DNA of 64,000 bases from Clostridium sp. DL-VIII (GTDB lineage Bacteria; Bacillota; Clostridia; Clostridiales; Clostridiaceae), in NCBI RefSeq assembly GCF_000230835.1, contig NZ_CM001240.1, positions 62,001 through 126,000 on the forward strand, written 5' to 3'. Below, in pieces: positions 53,092 to 61,370 of the stretch. Below the pieces are notes generated by a model, which had not been told where the DNA came from, searched no databases, and saw only the letters and a program-made list of their open reading frames with translations. The number at the start of each line of letters is the position of its first letter. The first letter of the stretch is position 1. Both the position numbers and the translations under genes were made by a program.

Positions 53092-55658
53092 TCACAGTAA
53101 CATAAATATTTAAGTCTCTCTATCTTAAAGTTTGATTTAGCTAGAATTTCCGGCCAGCACTTAACCATTTCATAAGCTTTATTCTTCTTTTCCTGTGACA
53201 GACTGCTCCAGTTAACTAAATCAGGAATCTCTTTATTTTCATTGTCTTTAGCGCTACTGCATTTCCAGCCTATTTTCTTTCTGTACTCATACCAATAATT
53301 ATGCTCATTTTCTGCTAATATCTCTATTTCCTTTTGCGTAAATTCTAAAACTTCTAATTCTCCATTTACAGAAACAACATCATAATTTATTTTTAGCAAA
53401 GAATTAGGTATATGTTTAGCCTGATCTCGATAATAGTTCTTAACTTCTTCACTTAATTTACTCCATGTACTCATAAACTTCTCATCAGCATGCTTGTTTT
53501 CTTCATTTAAGAATACATCTTTTTGATGAATAGCTGCTGCAAGCTCTTCAATTTTCTCGCTATAAAATGCATCATGCATTAAATGACGTAAAAACTGCTC
53601 TTCATCAACATGTAATTCTAATTGTTCTTTTGAAGGTAAATCTGATTGCTCCCACTTTTTCGCATTGGTTAACATACTCATTTCGAGTATAGCTTCCATA
53701 GACCTCGATTCATGTTTATATCTTTTAATTTTAAGCAGGGCTCTCAGTACTCCGTTATCAATTTGTGCTTCTCCATTTTCATTTATAAGATGAGGTACTT
53801 TTCTCTCTAATAAAGATCTAAGCAGCATTGCCCTTCTTATCATAAATAAATGATCCCATTTATCATCAGTTTGATTAGGTCCTAAGATATTTACATATCC
53901 TCTCAAGCGGCTTATAAAATCTGGTCCCTTAGCTCCTTTAAATTCAATCAAAAATTTCTTTTGTTCTTCTTCATCTTTGATATCTTCTCCACTGAAATCC
54001 TTAAAGGTGCTACTTGTTCCTCCAGCAAATACAAAAATAGCTTTTCCTATTGGATGAACAGAATCTCCCACTCTAAATACACCATCCTGCATTGGAGCTA
54101 AGAAATACTTTAACCATCCTAATTTCTCACCAAGTGCAGAATCAAACTCATCAAAAAACACCAATGGTATTTTACCTTCTAATACAACATCTCTCACCTT
54201 ATGAAAGGCATTAGCTAGATCTAGTGATGAACTGAACTGAGACAGATTAAAATCTAATTTTTTAATTAGATTTGACGCAATGCTATTAGCAATTTCTACT
54301 ATACCAAATGATTTTCCCGAACCTGGTGTACCAAATACAGCTATAGAAAGAGGACGAACTGTATTTTTTGTAGAAATATATTCCAGCATGAGATTTTTAA
54401 TGCTTCTATAACTTTCTATTTCAGCTTTATCAACTGTAGCTAAATTTCCAAATCGCGCTATAGGTATAGTATTAAGTGCATTCTTTACACCATTTTTCAC
54501 TATATCATAAGCTATTTCTGCTAGGTTTGTGGAGCTCTTATCCTTTAATATATACCAACAAGCACGGCAATCAGCATTATTTCTATTAGGAACTTTTACA
54601 TCCTGCACGTAATCTTCTCTTACAAAATCCTTCTCATCTTCAGTAAATATCAAAGGATTAGGAAAGCTTGATCTTTGAGGATCTTCACCAAATCCATAAA
54701 TAAAATACTTTTGAGCTAAAACAATTCCTTTGCTTATCCCTCTGCTTATTGATTCTTTTAATTCCTCATCCTCTTCCTTTCCAGAAACAATTGCACTTGC
54801 AAGCCCTGAAACAAAGCATGAAGTAAGCCCATACATTTTACCTTGATAATCTTTAATAAATCCGCCTTCAAATTCATAAGGCAAAAAATATAATTTAGTT
54901 TCAGCTACACCTTCATTTCTATAATATATAGTCCCTTCAAGTCCAAAGGGAATTATAAGATGACGGCAGTTTGCTAAAAATGTAAGATTAGGATTATTAT
55001 TAATCTGCCAGATGAAATCCTGAGCTGTCTTTTCCCAGGAAAGACTCTTACTTATATTCACTCCCTTTGAACGCAGGTCATCACTATTTATAATAACTAT
55101 TGTATTTTCATTATGATGTTTTTGTAAGTGTTGCCAAAGCTCATTTGAGTCTATTGGATTATTAGTCTTATACAATATTATTGGCGCTGTATTATTTTCT
55201 TTTAGAGCCAAGGGCCAAAACTCCTTATTAGAATTAAATCCATTATTTTCATCATCTAATACAATCATATCAACATCTGGATCATCATCTATAATTGGGA
55301 GTGATTTAGGCATTCCTGATATAGGTCCTGTGAAACCCATAAAACGACTAACTCTATAAACCTTCTTCTTATCACTTTTATTAAACATCGGAAAAAGCTC
55401 TAGTTCTAAAGTAGAATTAAGAAATTCTCCTGGCAAAATTAATTCTATATCATGTAATTTGGGTGAAAGTACAGTAGCTTCCGTTGCTAAAGATATAAAC
55501 TTAGCTAAGAGCAGCCCCTCTCCATTTTTTAATGTACTATGCATATTGGGATAGCCTTGCCAATTCATTCCTTCGTTATTTTCTGGATGGGTTATCCATT
55601 GCAATAAATCTACACTAATATCGCCTGACACAACAATTTTTGTATTCTTATTCTCCAT
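53079..55658 (-). CDS. Three-part protein: PfkB-like N-terminus, AAA+ ATPase, C-terminal RyR repeats
   Basis: 859 residues. Residues ~5-325 follow a PfkB/ribokinase layout (KIVVSGDISVDLL near the start and YGLTSCFVSGLASAIVSG near the end), but the catalytic GAGD is replaced by GLTS, so it is probably a binder rather than a kinase. An AAA+ module has Walker A GTPGSGKS (443-450), Walker B LVFFDEFDS (499-507), sensor FAGGTSS (544-550) and a likely finger in FISRLRG (581-587). Two RyR-like repeats end it: ~690-760 (TWSKLSEEVKNYYRDQAKHI) and ~775-845 (LAENEHNYWYEYRKKIGWKC). AGGAGG precedes the ATG. Single gene, divergent from HxlR. I know of no function for this combination. Confidence 0.8.
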   Translation of the reverse strand: MENKNTKIVVSGDISVDLLQWITHPENNEGMNWQGYPNMHSTLKNGEGLLLAKFISLATEATVLSPKLHDIELILPGEFLNSTLELELFPMFNKSDKKKVYRVSRFMGFTGPISGMPKSLPIIDDDPDVDMIVLDDENNGFNSNKEFWPLALKENNTAPIILYKTNNPIDSNELWQHLQKHHNENTIVIINSDDLRSKGVNISKSLSWEKTAQDFIWQINNNPNLTFLANCRHLIIPFGLEGTIYYRNEGVAETKLYFLPYEFEGGFIKDYQGKMYGLTSCFVSGLASAIVSGKEEDEELKESISRGISKGIVLAQKYFIYGFGEDPQRSSFPNPLIFTEDEKDFVREDYVQDVKVPNRNNADCRACWYILKDKSSTNLAEIAYDIVKNGVKNALNTIPIARFGNLATVDKAEIESYRSIKNLMLEYISTKNTVRPLSIAVFGTPGSGKSFGIVEIANSIASNLIKKLDFNLSQFSSSLDLANAFHKVRDVVLEGKIPLVFFDEFDSALGEKLGWLKYFLAPMQDGVFRVGDSVHPIGKAIFVFAGGTSSTFKDFSGEDIKDEEEQKKFLIEFKGAKGPDFISRLRGYVNILGPNQTDDKWDHLFMIRRAMLLRSLLERKVPHLINENGEAQIDNGVLRALLKIKRYKHESRSMEAILEMSMLTNAKKWEQSDLPSKEQLELHVDEEQFLRHLMHDAFYSEKIEELAAAIHQKDVFLNEENKHADEKFMSTWSKLSEEVKNYYRDQAKHIPNSLLKINYDVVSVNGELEVLEFTQKEIEILAENEHNYWYEYRKKIGWKCSSAKDNENKEIPDLVNWSSLSQEKKNKAYEMVKCWPEILAKSNFKIERLKYLCYCETKL

Positions 55659-55853
55659 AATTTACACCTCCTAATGCTAAAATCTTACTATTAATATACA
55701 TTCCCATTATTAATTTGTTATAAACACTATATATTCCAATTTACAATGACTTATGAAATCATTGCAAAACTTTCCTTGTAGTTCTTCAAGCTACCTAAAA
55801 TCTATTTTCTATGATAATATGATATTAATAAAATTCTTCTTTATCAAGAACGC

Positions 55854-55882
55854 ACTTTTTTGTCATACAGTGACAAAAAAGT
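55854..55882. promoter_or_regulatory. Perfect 12-bp-arm palindrome, probable HxlR operator
   Basis: ACTTTTTTGTCA and TGACAAAAAAGT flank a 5-bp spacer, 28 bases before the HxlR start. The gene on the other side is the AAA/RyR protein, so one regulator could control both. The core TGTCA/TGACA resembles the small-RNA promoter blocks, but those have a 6-bp spacer. Confidence 0.7.
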
Positions 55883-55909
55883 CACTAATACAAGTGTGAG
55901 GTAGTTAAA

Positions 55910-56281
55910 ATGATTCAAATATCAAATAATCATGAAGAATGCTATATGAAAGAAAAATGTGCTAAATACGAAAAATGCCCAATGGTTTTGGTTCAAAATA
56001 TAGTCTCTGGAAAGTGGAAAATATTGATTTTATGGTACTTAAGCTATAGTACCCTTAGATTCAGTGACCTTCAGAGAAAATTACCTAATGTTTCTCAAAA
56101 AGTGTTATCAAGGCAGTTAAGAAGTATGGAAGAGGATAATATTATACATAGAGAGGTGTATGCTGTTGTTCCACCTAAAGTTGAATATAGCTTAACAGAA
56201 GTTGGCAAGAAATTAATTCCTATTTTAGAGATGATGCATACCTTTGGAGCTGAATATCTAGAAGAAGGACTTAATAAATAA
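55910..56281 (+). CDS. HxlR-family regulator with N-terminal Cys residues
   Basis: 123 residues, winged helix (GKWKILILWYLSYSTLRFSD and VSQKVLSRQLRSMEEDNIIH). Cys at 11, 17 and 23 before the helix-turn-helix suggest redox or thiol sensing, as in YodB/HypR-type members. The ribosome site is GTGAGG. The promoter contains a strong palindrome, and the AAA/RyR gene is transcribed away from it. Confidence 0.88.
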   Translation: MIQISNNHEECYMKEKCAKYEKCPMVLVQNIVSGKWKILILWYLSYSTLRFSDLQRKLPNVSQKVLSRQLRSMEEDNIIHREVYAVVPPKVEYSLTEVGKKLIPILEMMHTFGAEYLEEGLNK

Positions 56282-56326
56282 TTAACTATAGATCCGCATA
56301 AGATTTTTTACTTATCTAGTTTAAAT

Positions 56327-56360
56327 TTGTCACCATCCTGACACATTAACTGATTATAAT
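56327..56360 (+). promoter_or_regulatory. Conserved promoter block of small-RNA locus C
   Basis: TTGTCA (56327-56332), CTGACACA and TATAAT (56355-56360) at the same distances as in loci A and B. Confidence 0.55.
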
Positions 56361-56366
56361 AAAATC

Positions 56367-56468
56367 ATAAAGTTAATAATAATTTTTTCATAAATATTTA
56401 CCCCATTAAATAAATATTTCAATAAAGAGTAACACTCATTTCCCCTTTTGATGTGTTACTCTTTATTT
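56367..56468 (+). ncRNA. Candidate small RNA, family copy C
   Basis: About 100 nt: ATAAATATTTACCCC, then the stem AATAAAGAGTAACAC/GTGTTACTCTTTATT with a TTCCCCTTTT loop. The first small hairpin of copies A and B is degraded here. It converges on the small ORF at 56503. No ORF of its own. Confidence 0.6.
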
Positions 56469-56502
56469 ATTAAAAGGATTCTATAAGATGAGAGATGGAG
56501 AA

Positions 56503-56649
56503 TTATTTTATTTTTTCAAATATCGCCAGCGTCTGAATATTTTCAATATAATATGTGTAATTATCCAAATTATCCTCAAGGTTCATCTCATTGATCCAGT
56601 CAATGTATCCTTTGTATAGTTTCAATGCAAGCTCATCATTATAGGTCAA
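56503..56649 (-). CDS. Small hypothetical protein
   Basis: 48 residues if started at the TTG at 56649, 7-8 bases after AAAGGAGGGG; the longer frame to 56688 would pass through that site. Acidic and helical (GYIDWINEMNLEDNLDNY). Not recognised. Confidence 0.5.
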   Translation of the reverse strand: MTYNDELALKLYKGYIDWINEMNLEDNLDNYTYYIENIQTLAIFEKIK

Positions 56650-56821
56650 TGCGACCCCTCCTTTTACATATATTACATTATATAACATTAATTTATATAC
56701 TTTCTATACTATTTAAATTTCTTTTTCATTATTAAAACACAGGTTATCAAATCTACCCCCCTAAACTATTATTTTTAACAGCCCAAGGCGAAAAACGTGC
56801 AACTGCCGGACATACACTTAT

Positions 56822-58141
56822 TTAAGTTAATTTCATAATTTCTTTTCTATATTTCTTATAAAACACAACAGTTAGTACAATATAATTAATTAAAAAACCT
56901 ATATATATACCGTATAACTTTAACTTAAATGAAAGTATTATAAATAATATTACTGTTATTATATTTATACCCAAACTATATTTAAACACCCACTTCTCAA
57001 GATTTATAGATTGCAAACTAAATTTATACATTGTTTGCAATATGCAAAACAATTGTATTCCAACTGCAAAAATAATATAGTTATTACAACTGTTAATTAA
57101 GTCTGAATCAGATGTTATTAATGCAGGAATATCATTCTTAAAAGCAGCTACAAATAAAAATGATGCTAAGAAGATGGTTAATGTCATGAATAAACATAAA
57201 TTTGTTATTCTATTGCAATTGCTTATATCCTTCTTTCCCAATGATTCACTAACCAATGTCATATTTGTACTTGAATAAGCAAACATAGGCATCAAAAGTA
57301 AATTGATAACATTCAATAATAGTGTATATGTTGATAATTCAATAATTCCTATTCTAGAAACTATCATATTAATACCACAAACAAAAATTAAGTCCTGGAA
57401 AACTTCTTGTCCCATTAATGGTAATGACAATGTAATTAAATTTTTACACTCTTCAATAAAATTAGATACTTTAAAATTTAATGTTACATATTTTCTAGCT
57501 AATAAATAATATATAATAACATTTATTAAAAGAGATGCAACAGTTCCAGTAGCTGCTCCTATTGAACCTAACTTTGGGAATCCTAATTTACCGAAAACTA
57601 AAATATAGTCTAACAAAACATTTATTATATTAATAATTATAGAAACCATAAAAATGTTAGATGTTCTCTTATAAATTTTAAATAGAGCAGAAAATGTGAA
57701 TAAAATTAGATTTAATCCTATTGTAAGACTAAACACTTTTAAAAAGTTAGTTGCTTCAATTAAAGTTTGTCCATCCAATCCAAAAAAAGAATTTAATATT
57801 GTCCTACTAAAAATGTCTATTAATAAAAATAGAACTAACCCAATAACTATATTTATAACTATTGTTACATTAAATTTTTGATTTATATCATTATTATCTT
57901 TAGCCCCATTACTTTTGGCACCCAAAATATTATATCCAATCGCAATATTTCCTAATACTCCAATTAAACTGTTAATTATAGTTGTAACAAGACCTACACC
58001 TGCATATGCGTAAATGGAAATTCTCCCTACAATCGCTTGATCTACGAGTCCTAATAATATAGCAGATACATTAGAAAATATTACAGGAATGGCTATAGTA
58101 TTAATTTCTTTTAAATATTTCTTATTTAATAATCTAACCAT
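56822..58141 (-). CDS. MATE-family efflux transporter
   Basis: 439 residues with 12 membrane segments in two halves. IPVIFSNVSAILLGLVDQAIVGR and GAIGYNILGAK-type segments mark the DinF/NorM-like MatE family. The start has only a weak ribosome site (AAATAGG) and lies 5 bases after the stop of a 37-codon ORF, so translation may be coupled. With the SPASM-domain remnant further upstream it looks like the exporter of a modified-peptide locus. Confidence 0.85.
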   Translation of the reverse strand: MVRLLNKKYLKEINTIAIPVIFSNVSAILLGLVDQAIVGRISIYAYAGVGLVTTIINSLIGVLGNIAIGYNILGAKSNGAKDNNDINQKFNVTIVINIVIGLVLFLLIDIFSRTILNSFFGLDGQTLIEATNFLKVFSLTIGLNLILFTFSALFKIYKRTSNIFMVSIIINIINVLLDYILVFGKLGFPKLGSIGAATGTVASLLINVIIYYLLARKYVTLNFKVSNFIEECKNLITLSLPLMGQEVFQDLIFVCGINMIVSRIGIIELSTYTLLLNVINLLLMPMFAYSSTNMTLVSESLGKKDISNCNRITNLCLFMTLTIFLASFLFVAAFKNDIPALITSDSDLINSCNNYIIFAVGIQLFCILQTMYKFSLQSINLEKWVFKYSLGINIITVILFIILSFKLKLYGIYIGFLINYIVLTVVFYKKYRKEIMKLT

Positions 58142-58146
58142 CCTAT

Positions 58147-58260
58147 TTATATTTCCATGCCTAATACAATTAAATTGTTTTTAACTACATTCTTGCAGTC
58201 CAACGATATAAAAAATGATATAAAATCTTTTTTAAATAATTCCTCAAATTCAATATTCAT
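58147..58260 (-). CDS. Small peptide ORF upstream of the MATE exporter
   Basis: 37 codons with GAGGGGG at good spacing, sequence beginning MNIEFEELFKKDFISFF and containing one Cys near the middle. The stop is 5 bases from the MATE start. Its place between a radical-SAM remnant and an exporter fits a peptide precursor, but with one Cys and no known leader motif this is unproven. Confidence 0.45.
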   Translation of the reverse strand: MNIEFEELFKKDFISFFISLDCKNVVKNNLIVLGMEI

Positions 58261-58276
58261 AAAAATTCCCCCTCGC

Positions 58277-58399
58277 TTAATATTCTATATAAAAACAGCC
58301 ATCATCTAAAACATAAATGCTTCCAGTTAAATTATAATCACTCGATCTACATCTTTCACCATATGAACAATTATAGCACTTTTTACATTTGCCTAAATT
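58277..58399 (-). pseudogene. C-terminal remnant of a radical-SAM/SPASM-domain protein
   Basis: About 40 codons ending at a TAA at 58277-58279 read NLGKCKKCYNCSYGERC then RSSDYNLTGSI. The Cys spacing C-x2-C-x2-C-x5-C is that of the auxiliary-cluster SPASM C-terminus of peptide-modifying radical-SAM enzymes. Directly upstream in the same frame there are two stops, and no catalytic CxxxCxxC half is present, so only the tail survives. Confidence 0.6.
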
Positions 58400-58481
58400 T
58401 TATCAAATGTTACGTAAACAACTTTCAACTTTTTTATTCTCTCTACATATTTAATTAGACGTTCCTTCTATAAAAAATTAA

Positions 58482-58515
58482 AATACTCTTACCATGTTTT
58501 GTAGGTAAGAGTTTT
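58482..58515 (-). terminator. Terminator near the left border of the GC-richer block
   Basis: ACTCTTACC and GGTAAGAGT pair around a 10-nt loop. The minus strand then runs ATTTTAATTTTTT. It probably terminates the MFS gene ending at 58657. Confidence 0.65.
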
Positions 58516-58656
58516 CATCATAATAATATATATTTCAAAGCAGCATTTGATATTTCAATGTATATAGCTAATATAGCAATAGCCCAAGACAATAAGTTAC
58601 GTGAATTGCTATTGCTATGATTTCCTTCATTGTTTCCCAGTAACGCGAAAAACATA

Positions 58657-60084
58657 TTACTGTTTGCCCATGTCGTGCATTTTTGTCGGAATGCAGGCAA
58701 CCATCGCTAGCAAGGCAATGACCATCGCAACGAAAAATGTGATATGCAGGGCAAAAGTAAACGATTGGCTTTCAATAGCTTGAGCACTCAGCTCTTGTGC
58801 TGTTGCATTCTGTTTTCCCAAAGCTTGTAATGCTGTGAACAAGGCCCCTGATACGGTTACGCCCAGAATCATACCAATGTTTTTCATGGTGGAAAGTGTG
58901 CCGGATGTTACCCCTCTGTCCGCGTCGGGAACGCTTCCTAGAACAGCACTGTTGTTGGGCGTTTGAAACATACCATACCCAATCCCGATCAGAGCTACCA
59001 CAAAGACCAGATAAGGCAACCCAGTATTCTGTCCAAGAAAGCCCATCAGCAATAAAGCGGCACCCATAATCCCCATGCCCGCAATACAAAGTCCACGGCT
59101 GCCGATTCGGTCGGATAGAGAACCGCTGATCGGAGCCGCAACCATAAAGGCGAGAGGCATAGGCAAATACAAAAGGCCTGTTTGAACCGTAGCAAAGTGC
59201 CGAAAAGTTTCAAGATAGAACGGCAAAAGAAAGATAAAAATGTACATAGCTGTAAAATTAAGCATTGCCGCTATTCCATTGTAAACAAATATTCGGCTGC
59301 GAAACAGGGTGATGCGCAAAATAGGGTTCGACTGTTTGCGTTCATAAAGCACGAATAGAAAACAAAGTATGACTCCGGCAGCCAACAATCCGCTAAACAA
59401 TCCAGTAGGCATATAGGATTCTCCTACCGTATCAAGCGGGATTAAAATCAGCCACAGAGACAAAATAAACAAAGCTCCGCCTTTCCAGTCGAACAGTGCA
59501 TTTGTTGTCTGTGGCTCGTCCTTTTCAATGTTGCGAACAGCCAAAAAGATAGCAATCAAGCCTACTGGAATATTGACAAAGAAGATGCTATTCCAGCCGA
59601 ATGCAGCAGTCAATATGCCACCAAGAAGCGGGCCGAGGCAAAGGGCGATAGCGATGGAGACAGCCGTCACGCTAAGTGCTTTGCCGCGGTCTTTCTCCTC
59701 GGCAGCATGAGTGGAAATTGCCGGTCCAGATGAAATTATCATGGCCCCGCCTACTGCTTGTGTGATACGCCCCAAAATCAATATGTAGATATTACCAGAT
59801 AGCCCGCATATCAGCGAGCCCACCGTAAACATCGACAGTCCTGTTACAAAAATCCGTTTTCGCCCAAAGGCATCCGCCAGTTTTCCGCAGAGCAATAGCA
59901 TACTACTGATAGTAATGAGGTATGCAGTAACCACCCATTCGGTCAATGTAAGAGAAATGTTAAAATCTTTTTGAATTACCGGTAATGACACGTTTACTAT
60001 GCTGTTGTCGATTTGGCTCATAAAACTGCCCAACGCAACGGTAATCAAAATGTTTCGTAGTTTTATACGTGAAGTACGTTTCAT
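58657..60084 (-). CDS. MFS transporter, DHA2 (EmrB) family, in the GC-richer block
   Basis: 475 residues from the ATG at 60084 behind AAAGGAGAG; the longer frame to 60195 would run through the promoter and an operator. Fourteen membrane segments, with SFMSQIDNSIVNVSLPVIQK (motif D1 type), LADAFGRKRIF (motif A) and GPLLGGI (motif C). Codon use is clearly richer in G+C than its neighbours. It is divergent from and probably repressed by the TetR gene. Confidence 0.9.
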   Translation of the reverse strand: MKRTSRIKLRNILITVALGSFMSQIDNSIVNVSLPVIQKDFNISLTLTEWVVTAYLITISSMLLLCGKLADAFGRKRIFVTGLSMFTVGSLICGLSGNIYILILGRITQAVGGAMIISSGPAISTHAAEEKDRGKALSVTAVSIAIALCLGPLLGGILTAAFGWNSIFFVNIPVGLIAIFLAVRNIEKDEPQTTNALFDWKGGALFILSLWLILIPLDTVGESYMPTGLFSGLLAAGVILCFLFVLYERKQSNPILRITLFRSRIFVYNGIAAMLNFTAMYIFIFLLPFYLETFRHFATVQTGLLYLPMPLAFMVAAPISGSLSDRIGSRGLCIAGMGIMGAALLLMGFLGQNTGLPYLVFVVALIGIGYGMFQTPNNSAVLGSVPDADRGVTSGTLSTMKNIGMILGVTVSGALFTALQALGKQNATAQELSAQAIESQSFTFALHITFFVAMVIALLAMVACIPTKMHDMGKQ

Positions 60085-60120
60085 AGGTACCACTCTCCTT
60101 TCCAATATAAGGATGCTAAA

Positions 60121-60228
60121 ATGCGAGAAATTTCTCACATTTATAATAAGCCGCGAGTTCGTCGTTGTCAATAGTATGCGAGGAATCCTTCGCATATTGT
60201 TGACAAGTACTCTGCCGGCGAATATAAT
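60121..60228. promoter_or_regulatory. Divergent MFS/TetR promoters with two palindromic operators
   Basis: Operators ATGCGAGGAATCCTTCGCAT (60176-60195) and ATGCGAGAAATTTCTCACAT (60121-60140) share one dyad. TetR promoter: TTGACA (60200) and TATAAT (60223-60228), 17 bp. MFS promoter, minus strand: TTGACA (60166-60171) and TATTAT (60143-60148), 17 bp. One operator separates the two -35 boxes and the other covers the MFS start site. Confidence 0.85.
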
Positions 60229-60249
60229 GACGGTAAAAGGAGTGATCGT

Positions 60250-60867
60250 ATGAGTGAAGCAAGACCCATCCGCAGACCCAGACAGTCCAGAGGAATCGCA
60301 TCCCGATCAAAAATCGTTGATGCTGCCTTTAAAATATTTCAGGAAAAGGGATATTACGGCACCAACACCGAAGACATTGCAAAAGCCGCTAATGTTTCCA
60401 TTGGATGCCTGTATTCATACTTCAAGGATCGGGACGATTTGTTCCATGAGATACTTAACCAGAGGAATCAGATTTTCCTTCAACTGTTTCCTTCCGAATC
60501 AGTCACGATAAAATCAAAAGAAGATATCCGCGAGTGGTTGAAAAAGCAGATCATCAGAGTGGCCGAATTTCAAAAAAGTTACCAACGGATCTATACAGAC
60601 GTTCGTTCCCTTTCTTATTCTTCCACGGTGATTTCACATATTCTTACAGAGCAGCGAAACCACCGTCTCCATGTAGCAATAGAGTTTTTCAATACACATA
60701 AACAACTCCTCAAAGTGGAAGATATAGAAGCGGCTGCGATTCTGTTCTGTAATCTTATTTCTGTCACCACAGAGCAAATTGCATTCCGAGAAAACGATAT
60801 CTCGGAAGATCGGATTTTGCAGGCTGGAGTTGATGCCTTGATGGCGTATCTGTTTGATTTGACGTAA
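60250..60867 (+). CDS. TetR/AcrR-family repressor of the MFS exporter
   Basis: 205 residues. Helix-turn-helix IVDAAFKIFQEKGYYGTNTE then DIAKAANVSIGCLYSYFKDR, the classic TetR pattern. The C-terminal ~140 residues are ligand-binding. AAGGAG precedes the ATG. It shares the GC-rich composition with the divergent MFS gene. A product of transfer as a complete resistance cassette is likely. Confidence 0.92.
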   Translation: MSEARPIRRPRQSRGIASRSKIVDAAFKIFQEKGYYGTNTEDIAKAANVSIGCLYSYFKDRDDLFHEILNQRNQIFLQLFPSESVTIKSKEDIREWLKKQIIRVAEFQKSYQRIYTDVRSLSYSSTVISHILTEQRNHRLHVAIEFFNTHKQLLKVEDIEAAAILFCNLISVTTEQIAFRENDISEDRILQAGVDALMAYLFDLT

Positions 60868-61032
60868 CAGCAGCCATATCAAAGTTTTTTTGTGCAAATC
60901 CATCAGTAAAAGTTGGTATAATAACGCAGTTACTTGGATTAACTAATGGATTCTTTAATTGGATAAGTAATTTAAATCTGCTGGATTTATACTGGTAGGA
61001 GAATATCTGCAATAGTACAACTTTTTGTATAA

Positions 61033-61070
61033 GAAAAGGCTTAACCGTTGCAGTTAAGCCTTTCTTTTTT
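61033..61070 (+). terminator. Terminator after the TetR gene
   Basis: AAAGGCTTAAC pairs with GTTAAGCCTTT around a 7-nt loop, followed by CTTTTTTT. It lies ~165 bases past the TetR stop, at the right border of the GC-richer block. Confidence 0.85.
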
Positions 61071-61370
61071 TGTACCTTTGTACTCCCAGCAGGAAAAACT
61101 TTAATATTTTTATAAATTCTTTTACAAAGATAATCCTATGTAAAGCGCCTATATTCAGACTTAGCAAAAAGATACTGTATCTACAAAATGGCTTGTACAT
61201 TTATATGTATTTATAAAATGTCGGTATTTTGTCAGTTATTTTATTGAACCATAAACACACTTTCTAACATATACAATGTCCCTCTTCTTTCTTCATAATT
61301 TGGGTCAAAAAGATGTACTATTCATTTAGAATAATGTGTTATATATATTACTAATTAAGTTATTATTTTT
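61071..61370. other. Intergenic region
   Basis: About 300 AT-rich bases between the TetR terminator and the 3' end of the NUDIX gene. I see no gene or strong structure. Confidence 0.35.

Noticed and set aside
60116..60310. Small minus-strand ORF between the MFS and TetR genes
   Set aside because: The stretch is taken up by two promoters and two operators; the frame has no ribosome site.
58657..60867. Transposon
   Set aside because: Composition is foreign, but no transposase, terminal inverted repeats or target duplication could be found at the borders.
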